Part shown: positions 49,087-61,933 of the stretch, piece by piece
How the letters are laid out: each line of letters opens with the position of its first letter
How positions within the stretch are numbered: the first letter of the stretch is position 1
Assembly: GCA_000827205.1 (NCBI GenBank)
Contig: KN832555.1
Coordinates: forward strand, 2,178,179 to 2,242,178
Direction of reading: 5' to 3'
Source: Plicaturopsis crispa FD-325 SS-3
Taxonomy: Eukaryota; Basidiomycota; Agaricomycetes; Amylocorticiales; Amylocorticiaceae
DNA: 64,000 bases
Position numbers and translations under genes: made by a program
Notes under the pieces: generated by a model
What the model saw: only the letters and a program-made list of their open reading frames with translations
What the model was told of the DNA's origin: nothing
Database searches by the model: none

Positions 49087-50657
49087 TCATGTAGACTCTT
49101 CGCCGTAATGTTCGTCGAAGATGCGTTTGCTGAACTGGCCGAATGTCTCTGAGGCTGTGATCTGCTGGTCGGTATTGGGCTGCATGAAAAGTGCGAATGT
49201 TTCGCGGCTGATGTTGCCGTCTCCTTGACTGGGGCCCACGCGGACACAGTGTGGTGTCGCTCGCAGCTTGCCTTCCGTCGCAAGTTCCAGTGCTTCGCCT
49301 GTCTGGAAGGCTAAGCAGTCCGCCGGGATCGACACCTTCGTGAGGTCGCCGCCTCGGGTGCGTATATACAGGCCGGTTTCTGGGGACGGCGAGGGGACGA
49401 CCGTAGCCTCGCCATCCGCGTTCTGGCGCAAGAATATTGCCTAGAGGAACCAAACACGCTACTCAACGGGATCTCTTCTACTGCGAATGTCATGGAAACT
49501 ACTCACTGAACACAAACCCGTGAGTAAAGAGTGATCGAGATGAAAACCGCACCAGCTATCTACAGGCTCATTCTCGCCTACCGCAGGGCTACCAGGGGTG
49601 GGTGGAAAATAATGAAGTAGTCGAGCCTTGGTTGTCTGGGACTTCTCGATTAACTCGGGCAGAGATAAAGACGAATCCGTCAAATGTGCTGAGGCTGGAG
49701 GTATTGCGTCAATCAGTCGGGGTTTCTGGCAAGACAAGGCGGAACTGCACATACCGAATGGTTGACAGGCATGTGCCAATGCGATGCCAACGTCGAATAT
49801 GAGCCTACCGGCAGCAGCTTCAGGGCAGCACAACATCGGACCATATTGTGAATGACAGACCTTCCGAGATCTTTGAAGGCCTCTTCAAATCCTTCTACAC
49901 CTTTTTCACTTGCGTCTGGCCCTACGAAATATCGGCACCATGAGTCGCATTGACAAAAAGAGCGAAGCTGCTGGCTCGTACAAATGTTTTGGCCGTAATA
50001 TTCTGGATACAGGTCCTTCTGCTCTTGTAACACAGTAGCAAAATCCATGACGGGGTTTGCGTAGTAGGAGCCTTTCAATAAGTCTAATATTTGCTGTATG
50101 AGCCGTGGTCCATTACACCTCGATTTATACGTACCTGGTTTCCCGTTCATGATTTCCTTGAATATGAATCAAAACATCAGTACTCTTGAGTAGAGTCTGC
50201 AGCATGAGATGTACCTTCCCGTGCGACCAGCCATAACTGGCAAGAAATTTCGATGTCAGTGGTTTCTACGGGTTGAAAAGGTACGACTTATAATACCTGT
50301 ATTTGGTTTTGGGATCTGCATATCTCTCCCTGATGTGCTCATCGAGCTGGGAGAATTGATAGGCAAGTCGCAGTAACCTTTCTCTGTATTTTGCAAATGT
50401 GGGTGGTAGGTCTTTCACGATGATTATCCCGAGCGATTTAGGATGCGATCCGAAGGCCTCCTCTGGGTGATGATATCGAGTCAGCAAATGGGAAGGAACT
50501 TGCGAGATAAGCACTCACCTATGGAGGGCTGTAGAGAAGATGGGGAAGATACCAACTCATGGTACGATATACAGACAGCCCCTTCTTTAGTCAACGTTAC
50601 CGACTACAAACGATGCGTCAGAGAAACGATATGCGGCGCGAGCAAGGGCCTCACCAT
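49087..50657 (-). CDS. second Fe(II)/2-oxoglutarate-type oxygenase
   Basis: Isopenicillin-N-synthase-like protein of a group different from the one at 5029. Parts in order: AVCISYHELVSSPSSLQPSI, EAFGSHPKSLGIIIVKDLPP, YGWSHGKEIMNGKPDLLKGS (family hallmark), ARLLHYFPPTP, the iron HxD in WCGFHLDHSLLTGL, the distal His in LRATPHCVRVG and the 2-oxoglutarate Arg in ISRETFALFMQP. The end is RIFDEHYGEEST. About seven exons. The start is unusual: the ATG at 50657 is followed at once by a GTGAGG donor, so exon 1 would add only Met, continuing SVTLTKEGAV. Plant and fungal relatives of this group are poorly characterised; the substrate is unknown. Confidence 0.82.
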
Positions 50658-51127
50658 CGTTTTTCAGATTTTAAGCAGCGCCAATTGAGCGTGGATGTGT
50701 TTCGCGTCTCCGAATGTCTGTAATGGCCAGCGTGCTCCGGCTGGTATGTCGTGGTATGAAACGTCGATGGTATCATGCTCAAGGTCAGACGAAGATCCGT
50801 CCGCTGTTACTACTACCTTCCTAATCAGGAACTCAACTTCGACGAGACCCGAACTCTCATATCTGCTTTCAGGCAGACTCGAGGAAATCTAATCATGATC
50901 GATACAATTCTAACCAACAACACGACTCGGAGCTCGACCATCAGGTAGAGTACCCCACCCAATTATGATACAGCGTGAAATATTCGTTACGACTATCGTA
51001 CAGCAGGCATGTTCATCTCAAGCCGATGGACGCCCAGCCTGGAGACCCAAGAGCGATCAGGATGCTGTGTAAGCTGCACGGATACGGGATTAAGAACGCA
51101 CCAGCATAGATCGGCGGCGTAGTTCCG

Positions 51128-51624
51128 TTAAGATGCCTTTGGGTCATTGTACTCCGAAGCTTCGCTTGTAGGCGAGGGTGCCGATCGCGGCTCGTCTCCA
51201 CCAAGCAGGGTGTGCGACAGGCTGTCTTCGTCCCGGCTGTGAGCGCGTTTCGGAGCAGATAGGCGAGCAGAGGCCAGTCGCCTAGCTCTCGCTTCCCTGG
51301 CACCAGGTGGAGGTGGGGGCGCTGGTCGGGAAGGCTGGGGAATGAAGTGGAACTGGCCATTCCAAAAGACCAAGTGGGTAGGGTACGGCGCCTTCCACAC
51401 TCCGGGAGTAGGTGGCGGGGATTTCACCTCGACATAATACGGGTCCTGATAATATATCTATCTAAGTAAAGTGGCATATAGTAACTGGTTGTTGTAGCTC
51501 GTACCTTTCCTTCCGCAATGGCCTTTTGCATCAGAGCCTCGCGACGCTGGAGCAGAAGGCTGCAGAGAGACATCCCGGACGAGGGACCCGAGGAGAACGT
51601 CGGTTGAGTGCGAACAGAGTTCAT
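51128..51624 (-). CDS. small hypothetical protein
   Basis: Two exons: MNSVRTQPTFSSGPSSGMSL onward to MQKAIAEGK, then after a GTACGA...TCAG intron DPYYVEVKSPPPTPGVWKAP, PYPTHLVFWNGQFHFIPQPS and a Pro/Arg/Ser-rich end to YNDPKAS. About 138 residues. The clean intron and a Trp/Phe-rich middle suggest a real gene. No family recognised; it lacks a signal peptide or membrane helix. Confidence 0.55.
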
Positions 51625-52805
51625 GGTGAGACGGTGTGGCGTAGAAATCGTCGACGGCGGCAGTCAAGAACAGCGGGGCGTTCGAGATGACTTGCGAGAG
51701 TCGTGTCTGGAGTCCGAACGTTTTATAGCGTCCAATTATAAGGGATACAATCGATCGGGATGTGGCGTATTGTCCTTTGGAGGGAACAAAAGGGATTCTG
51801 CGGCTATTGCCGAAAACGGAAGTAGCACTAGCAACCGACACAATCGCCAGGGAAATGTGGACTGCTTTATCAAACGCAGGGCAAATGCACTGTGAAAGCC
51901 TGTTACCATGTCACAAATCCAGGGGGTAATTTCCGAGCGTTCAAGCCATTTCCGTATAGACCGGATGGGGCATTTGTGGACTCGTTCCTTTCAACAGTCA
52001 CGTTCTTCCTGTCAGCAGAGATCAAAAGGACATAGAGAGTAGAACATAAATTGGGGTCCTGCATTGGCGCGTCAGCTGTGTGCGTTCTATGAAGGAGATA
52101 TATCCATAGTACTTACGTTGATGACGGGGGGTTCGGTGCGAACCTTATTTATTTGAGAAAACCACGTCTACGAACAAAACAACGCGTATTTGTTCTCGAC
52201 GCACGATGAAATGCTACAAATCTGGCGAGCACGAACGTCGACTTTGTATTTACAACGAGAGAGAGCGTCGTGGTAACAGCGCGAGCCTGCAAGGAGAACT
52301 TGAGAAGAAGGAACACCTCCGTCGACAGAACCTAATCAGGATCGGCTAATCCGGGGCTAATAACCTCCTCCTTCAAACCATGTAATGAGCGATAAAGCGC
52401 TTTAGCGTGATCATACCTTGACATCGTTCCGCGCCATGTACGACAATAAGCATGTCAGCTAGCGCACTGCTACCTGCTAGGCATTACTAGCGTGCAGGAA
52501 ACGGCATGCGTGGTTTTATGTTCGCCGCATAGATATCGACTCTTCATGGTGCGTGTAGACTTCTTTTCCGCATATGTGCATCGGCATTACAAGCTAACAG
52601 GTTTCATCCAACATTCGCACGTAGTATCCAGAGTCCAACAGTCTGAGTGCTCCCAACTCCTGCGACCCAAGCAAAAGCACTGCAAAGTTTCTAGATCGGA
52701 ACGATCATCATATCTGTGACTACCAAACCAAAGGTATGCAGCACATCGTCTGTCTGGCACTAGCCATCACAAGGCTTAACTACCGACCCCAAGCCCTAAT
52801 ACAGC
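51625..52805. other. intergenic
   Basis: About 1.2 kb with no supported gene. Short frames on both strands have no family content. The right part is the promoter of the hydrolase at 52806. Confidence 0.5.
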
Positions 52806-53729
52806 ATGTCGATCACAGTCGTCGAAGGCGAGGTCGATTTTCCTATCCCTGCGGCTGGAAAGCCCACAAAGACTTGGTATAAGGTCTTCGGCGACATACA
52901 TTCAAGCCAGCACCGCCCCGTCGTGATCATACACGGCGGACCGGGCTGGGCCCATAACCCCTACACCATCCTATCCGATCTCACGACCTCATTCTCCATT
53001 CCCATCGTGCTGTACGATCAGGTGGGCAACGGGCTGTCTACCCATCTGCCTGAAAAGAAGGGAGACACTACCTTCTGGACCGAGCAGCTCTTCCTCGACG
53101 AGCTCGACAACCTCCTCGCGCATCTGGGCATCCAAGATAGTTATGACATCCTGGGGCATTCGTGGGGAGGCATGCTAGGAGCGCGGCATGCGGTTCGGAG
53201 GCCCAAGGGACTCAAGCGTCTCATTTTGGCCGATAGTCCTGCAGACATGCGGACGTGGGTCAAGGTGCAGAATGAGCTTCGCAGAGGTCTCCCGCAAGAT
53301 GTCCAGGATGTACTCAAGAAGCACGAGGAGGTGGGGACGACGGATAGCAAGGAGTACATGGAGGCCACCACGGTGTTTAACGCTCGTCATCTATGCCGCT
53401 TAGACCCATTCCCGAGCGAGGTGTTGGAAGGCGACGCGTGGCTCGAGAAAGACCCGACGGTCTATCTCACCATGAACGGCCCGAACGAATTCTTCATCAC
53501 TGGGTCACTCAAGGACTGGAGCATTGTCGACGAGGTACACAACATCTCAGTTCCGACGTTGCTCATCAATGGACGGTACGACGAGGCACAGGACGAGGCC
53601 GTTGTCCCATATTTTCGCAGCATTCCGAAGGTGAAGTGGGTGACATTCGCAGAGTCAGCCCACTTGCCATTTCACGAAGAGAGGCAGCGATTCGTGGAAA
53701 TCGTTGGCACCTTTTTGAAAGACGAGTAG
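52806..53729 (+). CDS. proline iminopeptidase-type alpha/beta hydrolase (S33)
   Basis: Intronless 307-residue serine hydrolase, similar to proline iminopeptidases and L-amino-acid amidases that release N-terminal residues or hydrolyse amino-acid amides. The oxyanion motif HGGPG is at residues about 44-48, the nucleophile elbow GHSWGG about 116-121, the acid in INGRYDEAQD and the histidine in ESAHLPFHEE. It starts MSITVVEGEVDFPIPAAGKP and ends GTFLKDE; length and order are normal. It lacks a signal peptide, so likely cytosolic. The absence of introns stands out in this intron-rich window, though some fungal members are also intronless. Confidence 0.93.
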   Translation: MSITVVEGEVDFPIPAAGKPTKTWYKVFGDIHSSQHRPVVIIHGGPGWAHNPYTILSDLTTSFSIPIVLYDQVGNGLSTHLPEKKGDTTFWTEQLFLDELDNLLAHLGIQDSYDILGHSWGGMLGARHAVRRPKGLKRLILADSPADMRTWVKVQNELRRGLPQDVQDVLKKHEEVGTTDSKEYMEATTVFNARHLCRLDPFPSEVLEGDAWLEKDPTVYLTMNGPNEFFITGSLKDWSIVDEVHNISVPTLLINGRYDEAQDEAVVPYFRSIPKVKWVTFAESAHLPFHEERQRFVEIVGTFLKDE

Positions 53730-53932
53730 AAGGCGATTCACCTGGTCACCTTGCTAGATAGCGTACCATACAACTATGGAAACCATATGCTTCGTACCAG
53801 TACTTGCTCTCGTACCTTTTGAATCCCAGGGGACTTCAAGGTAATACTTTCGATGTTGAGACGTGGATTTATAGCCAGTGAAGGGACGATGCAACTCCGC
53901 ATTAGATAGAATAGCACAAGCACATGAAACCT

Positions 53933-54805
53933 CTACGGAGGCGACTGTGTTTCCGGAGCCTGAGCCTCCTCCAAGCTTTTCTTCAAGCCCTCCAGAGTCC
54001 GCGCCAACTTCCCACCACTCGCCTCACTGAGCACGCCAGCTAATTGAGTCGCTGGTGTGCTAAGCAGACCGACAATTTGCGCGTGTAGCGTCTGCAGCGT
54101 CGGTAACTGCGCTACCTGCTTCACCGAGTCCGGCTTGAACACCCGCCCGTCAATCATCGCGCCCCGCAGTATCAGACCAGGCGGAAGCTCCTCCTTCGGC
54201 CTGGGCGTCTCCTTCCCTGGCGTCTCGGGGTCCGCAAGCTTCGCCTGCCGTTTCCTCTCCCTGTCCTCTTCCGTCTCCGGTTTCCGCGGCGGCACAGTGC
54301 GGTCCATCGTACGGAGAATGGCGTTGAGTTGTGGAGGGTTAAACACGGGGAGCGTCAGGACTGCCAACCCGCCCTCAACAAGACCCGCAATTCCGTCGAT
54401 AGCGTCTTTATCCAGAGGTGCAAAATCGCGTAGAGCGACACCAAATATAGCCGTTTTTATGACGGTGAGCTGGGGTTCGGGTGATGTGGAGACGGGGTGC
54501 GGAGAGGGCGTGGCAAGAGATGGTGCGGCTTTGTTCGCTGCCACGCTGATATCTCTCCTCAGCCGTTCAAGGCGCTTAGCGGTAAAGTCGGCATGCTGGA
54601 GGAAGATGATAGGCGAAGACGCGCTTGTCTCGAGGAGTTTGGTGTATTGGTTGTAGAGGTAGGTTTTGCGCTCGGAATACCTGCGAGGAACGGTCTTGCG
54701 AGGGTATACCCGTGGCGGCTGGACGGATATCACATTGCGCGAGTGTATTCGAGGCGCAAGAGACACTGGCCAGGCAGGACGTGCTGAGCGCAGTGAGGAA
54801 AGCAT
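53933..54805 (-). CDS. mitochondrial large-subunit ribosomal protein uL10m
   Basis: Single-exon 290-residue protein. The N-terminus MLSSLRSARPAWPVSLAPRI is Arg/Ser-rich without acids, a typical mitochondrial presequence. The L10 domain follows: PRRYSERKTYLYNQYTKLLE, PIIFLQHADFTAKRLERLRR, then LTVIKTAIFGVALR and LEGGLAVLTLPV-like sequence. The C-terminal part has LILRGAMIDGRVFKPDSVKQ and LHAQIVGLLSTPATQLAGVL, the core of L10-family proteins. Insertions rich in Pro/Glu (PETEEDRERKRQAK) are common in fungal mitoribosomal forms. Convergent with the hydrolase gene. Confidence 0.85.
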   Translation of the reverse strand: MLSSLRSARPAWPVSLAPRIHSRNVISVQPPRVYPRKTVPRRYSERKTYLYNQYTKLLETSASSPIIFLQHADFTAKRLERLRRDISVAANKAAPSLATPSPHPVSTSPEPQLTVIKTAIFGVALRDFAPLDKDAIDGIAGLVEGGLAVLTLPVFNPPQLNAILRTMDRTVPPRKPETEEDRERKRQAKLADPETPGKETPRPKEELPPGLILRGAMIDGRVFKPDSVKQVAQLPTLQTLHAQIVGLLSTPATQLAGVLSEASGGKLARTLEGLKKSLEEAQAPETQSPP

Positions 54806-54984
54806 TGAGAAATGGAAATTTTGAAAGTCCGCGCGACGCGCCTTTTGGCTTCGGGCGTGTGGCGGCGCCGCTATTATTTACTGTCCTTGGTAAAGTACTG
54901 AATTTCGGACATAGGAACGGCATAAATTATAGGACGCCCTGACAGGCATTACAGGAATACATTCTAGGTAACGGAAATGCCCGT

Positions 54985-56067
54985 CAATCCACCGCTACAT
55001 CGATGTCCTTCAAGCAGAACTCCCAAGTCCGATCCTCTCCTCCTTCACCTGTCCTTCCACGCTCACCCTTCGTGGTCCGGTGCTCGTAGCCCTTCCATGC
55101 ACTGCGATGGAACACAAACGACCGAAGCAGAATAAATGGAGGGTTCGGGGGCGTGCCTGAACAGGTCGGCGGAGGTGGATTTTTTGCTAGTCGAGGAATA
55201 TTCCTATAGAAATGTTATTTACGAAGACTGCTGGAAAGTGGATGTGCATACCACAATGTGTACGGTGACACGTTTCGTAAAGTAATCAGTACCGTTCCCC
55301 TCGCCTTGATGGGCTCACCCGAGCCGTCAAGGAAACCATTCTGATCCACCTCAGCGTCAGGCAGTTCCTCTTCCTCATCGTCATCTGCCTTGCGTTTTCT
55401 TTTGCGAGGTATCACGGATGGCTCGGGACCTAGCGTCAAATGCTTCGCAGCCGAGCGCAGAAACCCTAGTATTAGGACCTGGTTGGAGAGGATATTTCTG
55501 TCCTGGTCCGTAATGCCCTTTCCTGTGTACATCGACCTTTGTGAGCATGGCCTCGTAGTAGACGTCTAAAAAATGCCGGCACACACCTGCGTGAGGAAAG
55601 TTCCATACTATCCTGTCCCATTTTCGCCGTTTCAGCGCGCCGACCTTCTCCAGCTTTGACGCGTCAACGCCAAACAGGACCTCGACACCCTTTCCCTTCA
55701 ATTCTTCTACGATCTCCTCCGCGTCGGCATATTTCGCGAAACATTCCTCCTGGCTGTCGTATGCTGTTGCCGTGACATTACTTGCAGGTAGATCGGCGAG
55801 CTCGGATACTAGGGCACGCGCGAAAGAGAAATTTCCTTCGCCTATCAAGAGGATCCTGTCGGTGGGCCGGAAGGGTATGGTGATCTGTGGAGGACCTGCT
55901 TTCTCCTTGCCCTTTGATTTCGTCTGGGTGCTACCCTTGATTTTCTCCTTCTGTTTCTGCTCCACGGCAAGCGCTTTCTGTGCCGCCTTTTGCTTCTTCA
56001 GCAGGCGCGACTGCTGGGACTGGAGTGTGGCCTTTAACGAGGATTTCTTGCCGGATTTTGCGCCCAT
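54985..56067 (-). CDS. 25S rRNA (uridine-N3)-methyltransferase, BMT5-like (DUF2431)
   Basis: Nucleolar SAM-dependent methyltransferase; yeast Bmt5 methylates a uridine in 25S rRNA. The Lys-rich N-terminus (KKSSLKATLQSQQSRLLKKQ) should direct it to the nucleolus. The DUF2431 core is clear: RILLIGEGNFSFARALVSEL (SAM-binding), NVTATAYDSQEECFAKY, VLFGVDASKLEKV and DRIVWNFPHAG, then after an intron KGITDQDRNILSNQVLILGF. A basic/acidic insert (RKRKRKADDDEEEELPDAE) precedes the last strands, GTVLITLRNVSPYTLW and WKGYEHRTTKGERG. It ends LKDIDVAVD at 54985. Four exons. Confidence 0.9.
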
Positions 56068-56264
56068 ATTGATGTTTTTGGGTGGAAGAGGGAATAGGAG
56101 TCGACTTCCCGATCGAGGCGTAGTCGATGGAAGCTGTTCCTCCCACGCTTCTCCTGCAAGCTGCCCCGCGACATACAGCTGCTGTCGCTTTCACTAATAC
56201 CTGCACATTCCCGTTCACATATCCTCCTACTGCCCGCGTCGCTCTTTCCCTTGAAACATTCAAA

Positions 56265-56579
56265 ATGGTACGCATGCTGGTCTGTGTATCACCCACGATG
56301 TGATGCCAACGCTATGTGGTTGTAGCCCACCGAATTCGAGAGGCGTCAGAAGAACACGAAGTTCGCAAACGCTGCGCGTGCGGGCAAGAAACCCACCAAG
56401 CCCTCGCGGCAGGAGTTACTATCGAAACGCAGCCCCGTTAGCCTGTGGGCTCTCGGCATTGTTCTGTTCGTTGTGGTCGGAGGAGGTATGTTTTCTTGAA
56501 ATCCATGACACGTGTCCTCAATTATTGACGCGTTTCGTCATCAGTGTTGTTTGAGCTCGCAAGGATCTTGTTCCTGTAA
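56265..56579 (+). CDS. RAMP4/SERP-like ER membrane protein (Ysy6 family)
   Basis: Small tail-anchored protein of about 66 residues associated with the Sec61 translocon and ER stress. Exon 1 contains only the ATG before a GTACGC donor; exon 2 reads PTEFERRQKNTKFANAARAG, KKPTKPSRQELLSKRSPVSL and a single hydrophobic helix WALGIVLFVVVGGVLFELAR completed in exon 3, ending ILFL. The order of a basic, polar cytosolic part and a C-terminal helix is exactly that of RAMP4. The join was checked by frame. Divergent from BMT5 across 197 bases. Too short and split to be found by a plain open-frame search. Confidence 0.9.
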
Positions 56580-56815
56580 CTTGGCCGGCGCGCTACTGCA
56601 TACTATCGTATTGCCTTGGGCGTATCCCGTACAAAATCATCCGGTGGAGGGATGCCGGCTTGAGCCTCGCATATTGTACACTATCACCCAGCTCGGCGTC
56701 AGCCACTATCGTTCATCCGTCATTTATTCATACTCATACTAAGTAGCACACAAGCAATATTCAGGAGCATTTTTCAAAGACAACAATTCGCCGATGCGCG
56801 TCAATATACATATCA

Positions 56816-58772
<1,957 letters not shown>

Positions 58773-59265
58773 GGCGGGTTCACTTTGTCCGCAGCAGATT
58801 GAATGGCCGTGGGTTCACGAGGGGGCTACCAGTGGATGTACTTACGAAAAAGAGATGAAGCACAGACGAGTAAGGGATACACTGAAGACAAATGCAAGGA
58901 CAAGTTGATCGAGTCGCGCTCTTAGACGCGTCTGTTCGCACGCTCACTAGCAAAATCAAGGGGTCTTACTGTACCTTCTGAATCTCTAAGACATATCTCA
59001 AGCGTTCAATCATTCAGGTCAAGACGCAGATGCATAGAGAGTCAGACAACAGTAGCATTAAATCCAAGCAGGGTGTGCCAATTGCAACGGCAAGAGAGGC
59101 CATATAAATATCGTGAGTCTAACCTTCGAGAGCGTGGCTTGCAGCATTACAGCACAGTAGACAGCTGCATGATGCGGTTCTCCTCGGTTAAATGGGCCCA
59201 TCGAACACTGCCTGAATGCTCTAACGGTATATTGACAAACGGTGATGGCGACATGGGGACCACGC
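58773..59265. other. intergenic
   Basis: Upstream of the histone-binding gene and downstream of the subunit e gene. Nothing recognised. Confidence 0.45.
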
Positions 59266-59721
59266 TCATGCATCGCTTTCCCATTTCGCAATCAGCTTTT
59301 CTAGGTCGAACCTAGGGTCCTCGGGGTCGGTAATAACTGCAACAAGGTGGGAGTCAGATAAAGGGAATTGCGGTTTTGAGAGAGTGCTGCCACTATCCAC
59401 ACGCGCAAGAGAATTGCATACGCGGAATGCGGCTTCGAGACAGCACTTGCAAGTGAAAGGAACTCACCTCCTTCCTTCGCACCCGCCTGCTGTTTTCTCC
59501 ATGCCTCCTTGGCCTGTGCAATTAGATGCTCCCGATGCTGCACTGCGTGGTGTTCCTTCTCCACGTCGTGTGCCTTCTGCAATGTCCGTCGGTGGAAAAT
59601 ACCATAAAACGCGCCACCTAAGAGGGCCGAGTAGCGCACGACCTGTGTGTGATCCAGACAGTGAATACGCGTCACAAAAAATGGGTGGCAACGAGCTCAC
59701 GTTGACTGTTGACGAGACCAT
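59266..59721 (-). CDS. TIM11: mitochondrial F1Fo ATP synthase subunit e
   Basis: Small inner-membrane protein needed for ATP synthase dimer formation and cristae shape. Three exons: MVSSTVN, then VVRYSALLGGAFYGIFHRRT with the dimerisation motif GxxxG (GGAFYG context) in the single membrane helix, a charged coiled-coil part (KAHDVEKEHHAVQHREHLIA, KEAWRKQQAGAKEGG), and VITDPEDPRFDLEKLIAKWE then SDA. About 90 residues, normal for the family. The last join (GTGAGT...CAG) turns an apparent run-on frame into the conserved DPxFDLEKLIxxW ending, which confirms the model. Confidence 0.93.
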
Positions 59722-60405
59722 TTCACGACCTCTTTATTTCGGACCTATCAGGCAGGTCGCAGGCGGATAACCTTCTATAAGGAACACTGGAAAATCAAGT
59801 TCAAATGGTCAGTACCACGCAAGACAGAAATCCGGTTCCGAGCATACCTTCGTTGAGTGCTTGAATTACTGCGACGTCGTTGGTGCTTGGACAGCGGGAA
59901 ATTTCGGCGGTACTGAAACTACTGTTTGTCCATGTTTACCCCGCTCTGAGTCCAGGACTCCAATCGACTGGACCCGTCTTCGTCGCCGCCGCCTGGAATT
60001 CTCCTCTCTTCCTTCCAGCATCGACATATACTTCGGTCTACGACAATTGTCCATAGGCGTTATGATAGGGAATACCGATTCCTCAATTGTGATCTGCTGT
60101 CTTTGCTAGCTGGATTTGACCTTAACTATCCGACGTTCTGTATCGCCGCGTTCAACTTGGAGTAGACTGGCAATCGATACCATTGACCTCAAAGTGCCTG
60201 TGTTTACCTAGTCTTTCCTATACTGGGCACTACTCGTACTGTGGTGGGCATGGGAGCCTCATTTTCGACGACGGGACTCCGTGGTCGATGATATTAATCA
60301 CGCGCGACTCTATTGAAAGGCTGGCCCGGGCTCGGAAGTGAACGTCACTTTCGTATACACCTCCTCCTTCAAAATCGGTTCCGATTTTCAAAGTCTAACT
60401 GCACC
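59722..60405. other. divergent intergenic region
   Basis: 684 bases between the subunit e and GFA genes. An A/G-poor stretch with CTTCGTCGCCGCCGCC lies near 59978-59995. No supported gene. Confidence 0.4.
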
Positions 60406-60936
60406 ATGTCGGAAACGCCTGTCTCTGAAGACCTTGTGTTGAAAGGGTCCTGCTTCTGTGGCCAAGTCACTTTCGAGGTACACTCTACGCCAACGCTATC
60501 GGCGTACTGTCATTGCACTATCTGCCAACGTCTAACAGGTCAGTCTGCATCCAATCTCCCAAACGATGGTCCTCATGCATCCCATACAGCCTGTCCGTTC
60601 GTGCACACACTGCATTTTAGTCCCGGGCGCGTGTTCAAATGGACGCACCCGGAACCGCACGACGACCGGCTCGATTATTTCATCAATCCCGACAAGCCAT
60701 GGAAGCGGCGTGCGCGGTGCAAGCACTGCGGCAGCGGCGTCGCGTCGTATCATGCTAAGGAGGATCGCTGGAGCGTTTGGGCGTCCCAGCTGGAAAGAGA
60801 GCAGGACGGCCGCATAAAGCATAGTGAGCTCGTGAAGCCGACCGCTCATCAATTTTATGGGACGCGTTTACTGGATATCACAGATGGGATAGGAAAATGG
60901 GAGGGATACGAAGGCCGATCGAAGAGAATTACATGA
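60406..60936 (+). CDS. GFA-domain zinc protein (CENP-V/GFA family)
   Basis: Protein of the glutathione-dependent formaldehyde-activating enzyme-like fold; most fungal members have no proven reaction. The zinc cysteines are complete: GSCFCGQVTFEV, YCHCTICQRLTG and RRARCKHCGSG. An intron at 60539-60588 must be removed, joining CQRLTG to ACPFVHTLHFSPGR; unspliced, a spurious insert of about 17 residues appears. Start MSETPVSEDLVLKGS at 60406; an upstream in-frame ATG at 60313 is unlikely. About 160 residues. C-terminus reads TRLLDITDGIGKWEGYEGRS. Confidence 0.9.
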   Translation: MSETPVSEDLVLKGSCFCGQVTFEVHSTPTLSAYCHCTICQRLTGQSASNLPNDGPHASHTACPFVHTLHFSPGRVFKWTHPEPHDDRLDYFINPDKPWKRRARCKHCGSGVASYHAKEDRWSVWASQLEREQDGRIKHSELVKPTAHQFYGTRLLDITDGIGKWEGYEGRSKRIT

Positions 60937-61118
60937 AGAAATGTCCGGTGTTCAATGCTATACAGGCATGCTGCTATAGCCTATAATATTAATGACGCGA
61001 GTCCATATTATGTTCGTAAAATAGGTATGAATTACTAGCTTTGCAACGTCCAGTGTCTGGGAAAGCGACGAGTCCTCGAAAGCGAATCCAAACCAACGAA
61101 AGATGAACTATCAATATA

Positions 61119-61933
61119 TCAGTTGCAGTTGAAGTAGTTGCCAGGTATGACCGCAGGGCACCCGGAAGTATCTATGCAACGAGAAGAACAATTAGTCGCG
61201 GATGGTGCACAAGCAAAATATACCGGCCTTTATTAGTGGGACAATCCGCGGCATCGTCGCAGCATTTGATGCAAGCACGGTTGCCTGCAGGTTCCAAGAG
61301 CTCGACGTAGTGTTTATATCTTGCAAAAGCGAATCAGCGAACGAGGTAAACAGGTGCGCGATATCCGAGAACTTACCCAAGGCAAACACTTCCTTTGGGA
61401 TTTCCCTGTCCGTTAGCGCCGCCGCTCGAATCGTATTGGCCTCCCTCGTCATTCGCGTTTATACGATCCAGGCCGTTAGGGTTGATACATCCAGTGACTT
61501 CAATATGCGCAGAGATTTTAGCAGATAAAATTGTTGGAATAAAAACCAGAGCACGAACGCTGCGCATATCTTCCACCGTTTTTTCCTTTACCTTTTTTCA
61601 GAGCAACGCTCCGCCACCAGTTGGATGGCAATGTGCCTTGCGAGCTGTCGTAATGCCCTGCGGCAGAGCAGTACGTCTTCATGCCTCCGGGGTGTTCGCT
61701 ATCACCAACGTTGGTGTGCTTGGTACTAGGTTGGAACAAGAAGTCAGAACACCACGCTGTAGTCTGGAAGATAGCCCGCACCGTGGTACGATCATGCAGA
61801 ACTTATTGGTATCCGTCACATAGACGGTGTTATCGGCACTGGCTCTTGACTGAAGTGTGTGTGGGACAGGTGACGATGCTCCAGCGACGGCGGTGGCGGC
61901 GACAAGAGCCACAGTAAAATCGAGGATGAACAT
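61119..61933 (-). CDS. secreted cysteine-rich protein (basidiomycete family)
   Basis: Several exons. Signal peptide MFILDFTVALVAATAVAGAS, then SPVPHTLQSRASADNTVYVT and TNKFCMIVPR. After an intron: VGDSEHPGGMKTYCSAAGHY and GTLPSNWWRSVALKKG; then TGCINPNGLDRINANDEGGQ, YDSSGGANGQGNPKGSVCLG and a last part with CCDDAADCPTNK-type spacing, ending GCPAVIPGNYFNCN at 61119. Many cysteines suggest disulfides. The pattern recurs in secreted proteins of Agaricomycetes, but I know of no demonstrated function. Splice joins between 61520 and 61640 are approximate. Confidence 0.7.
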
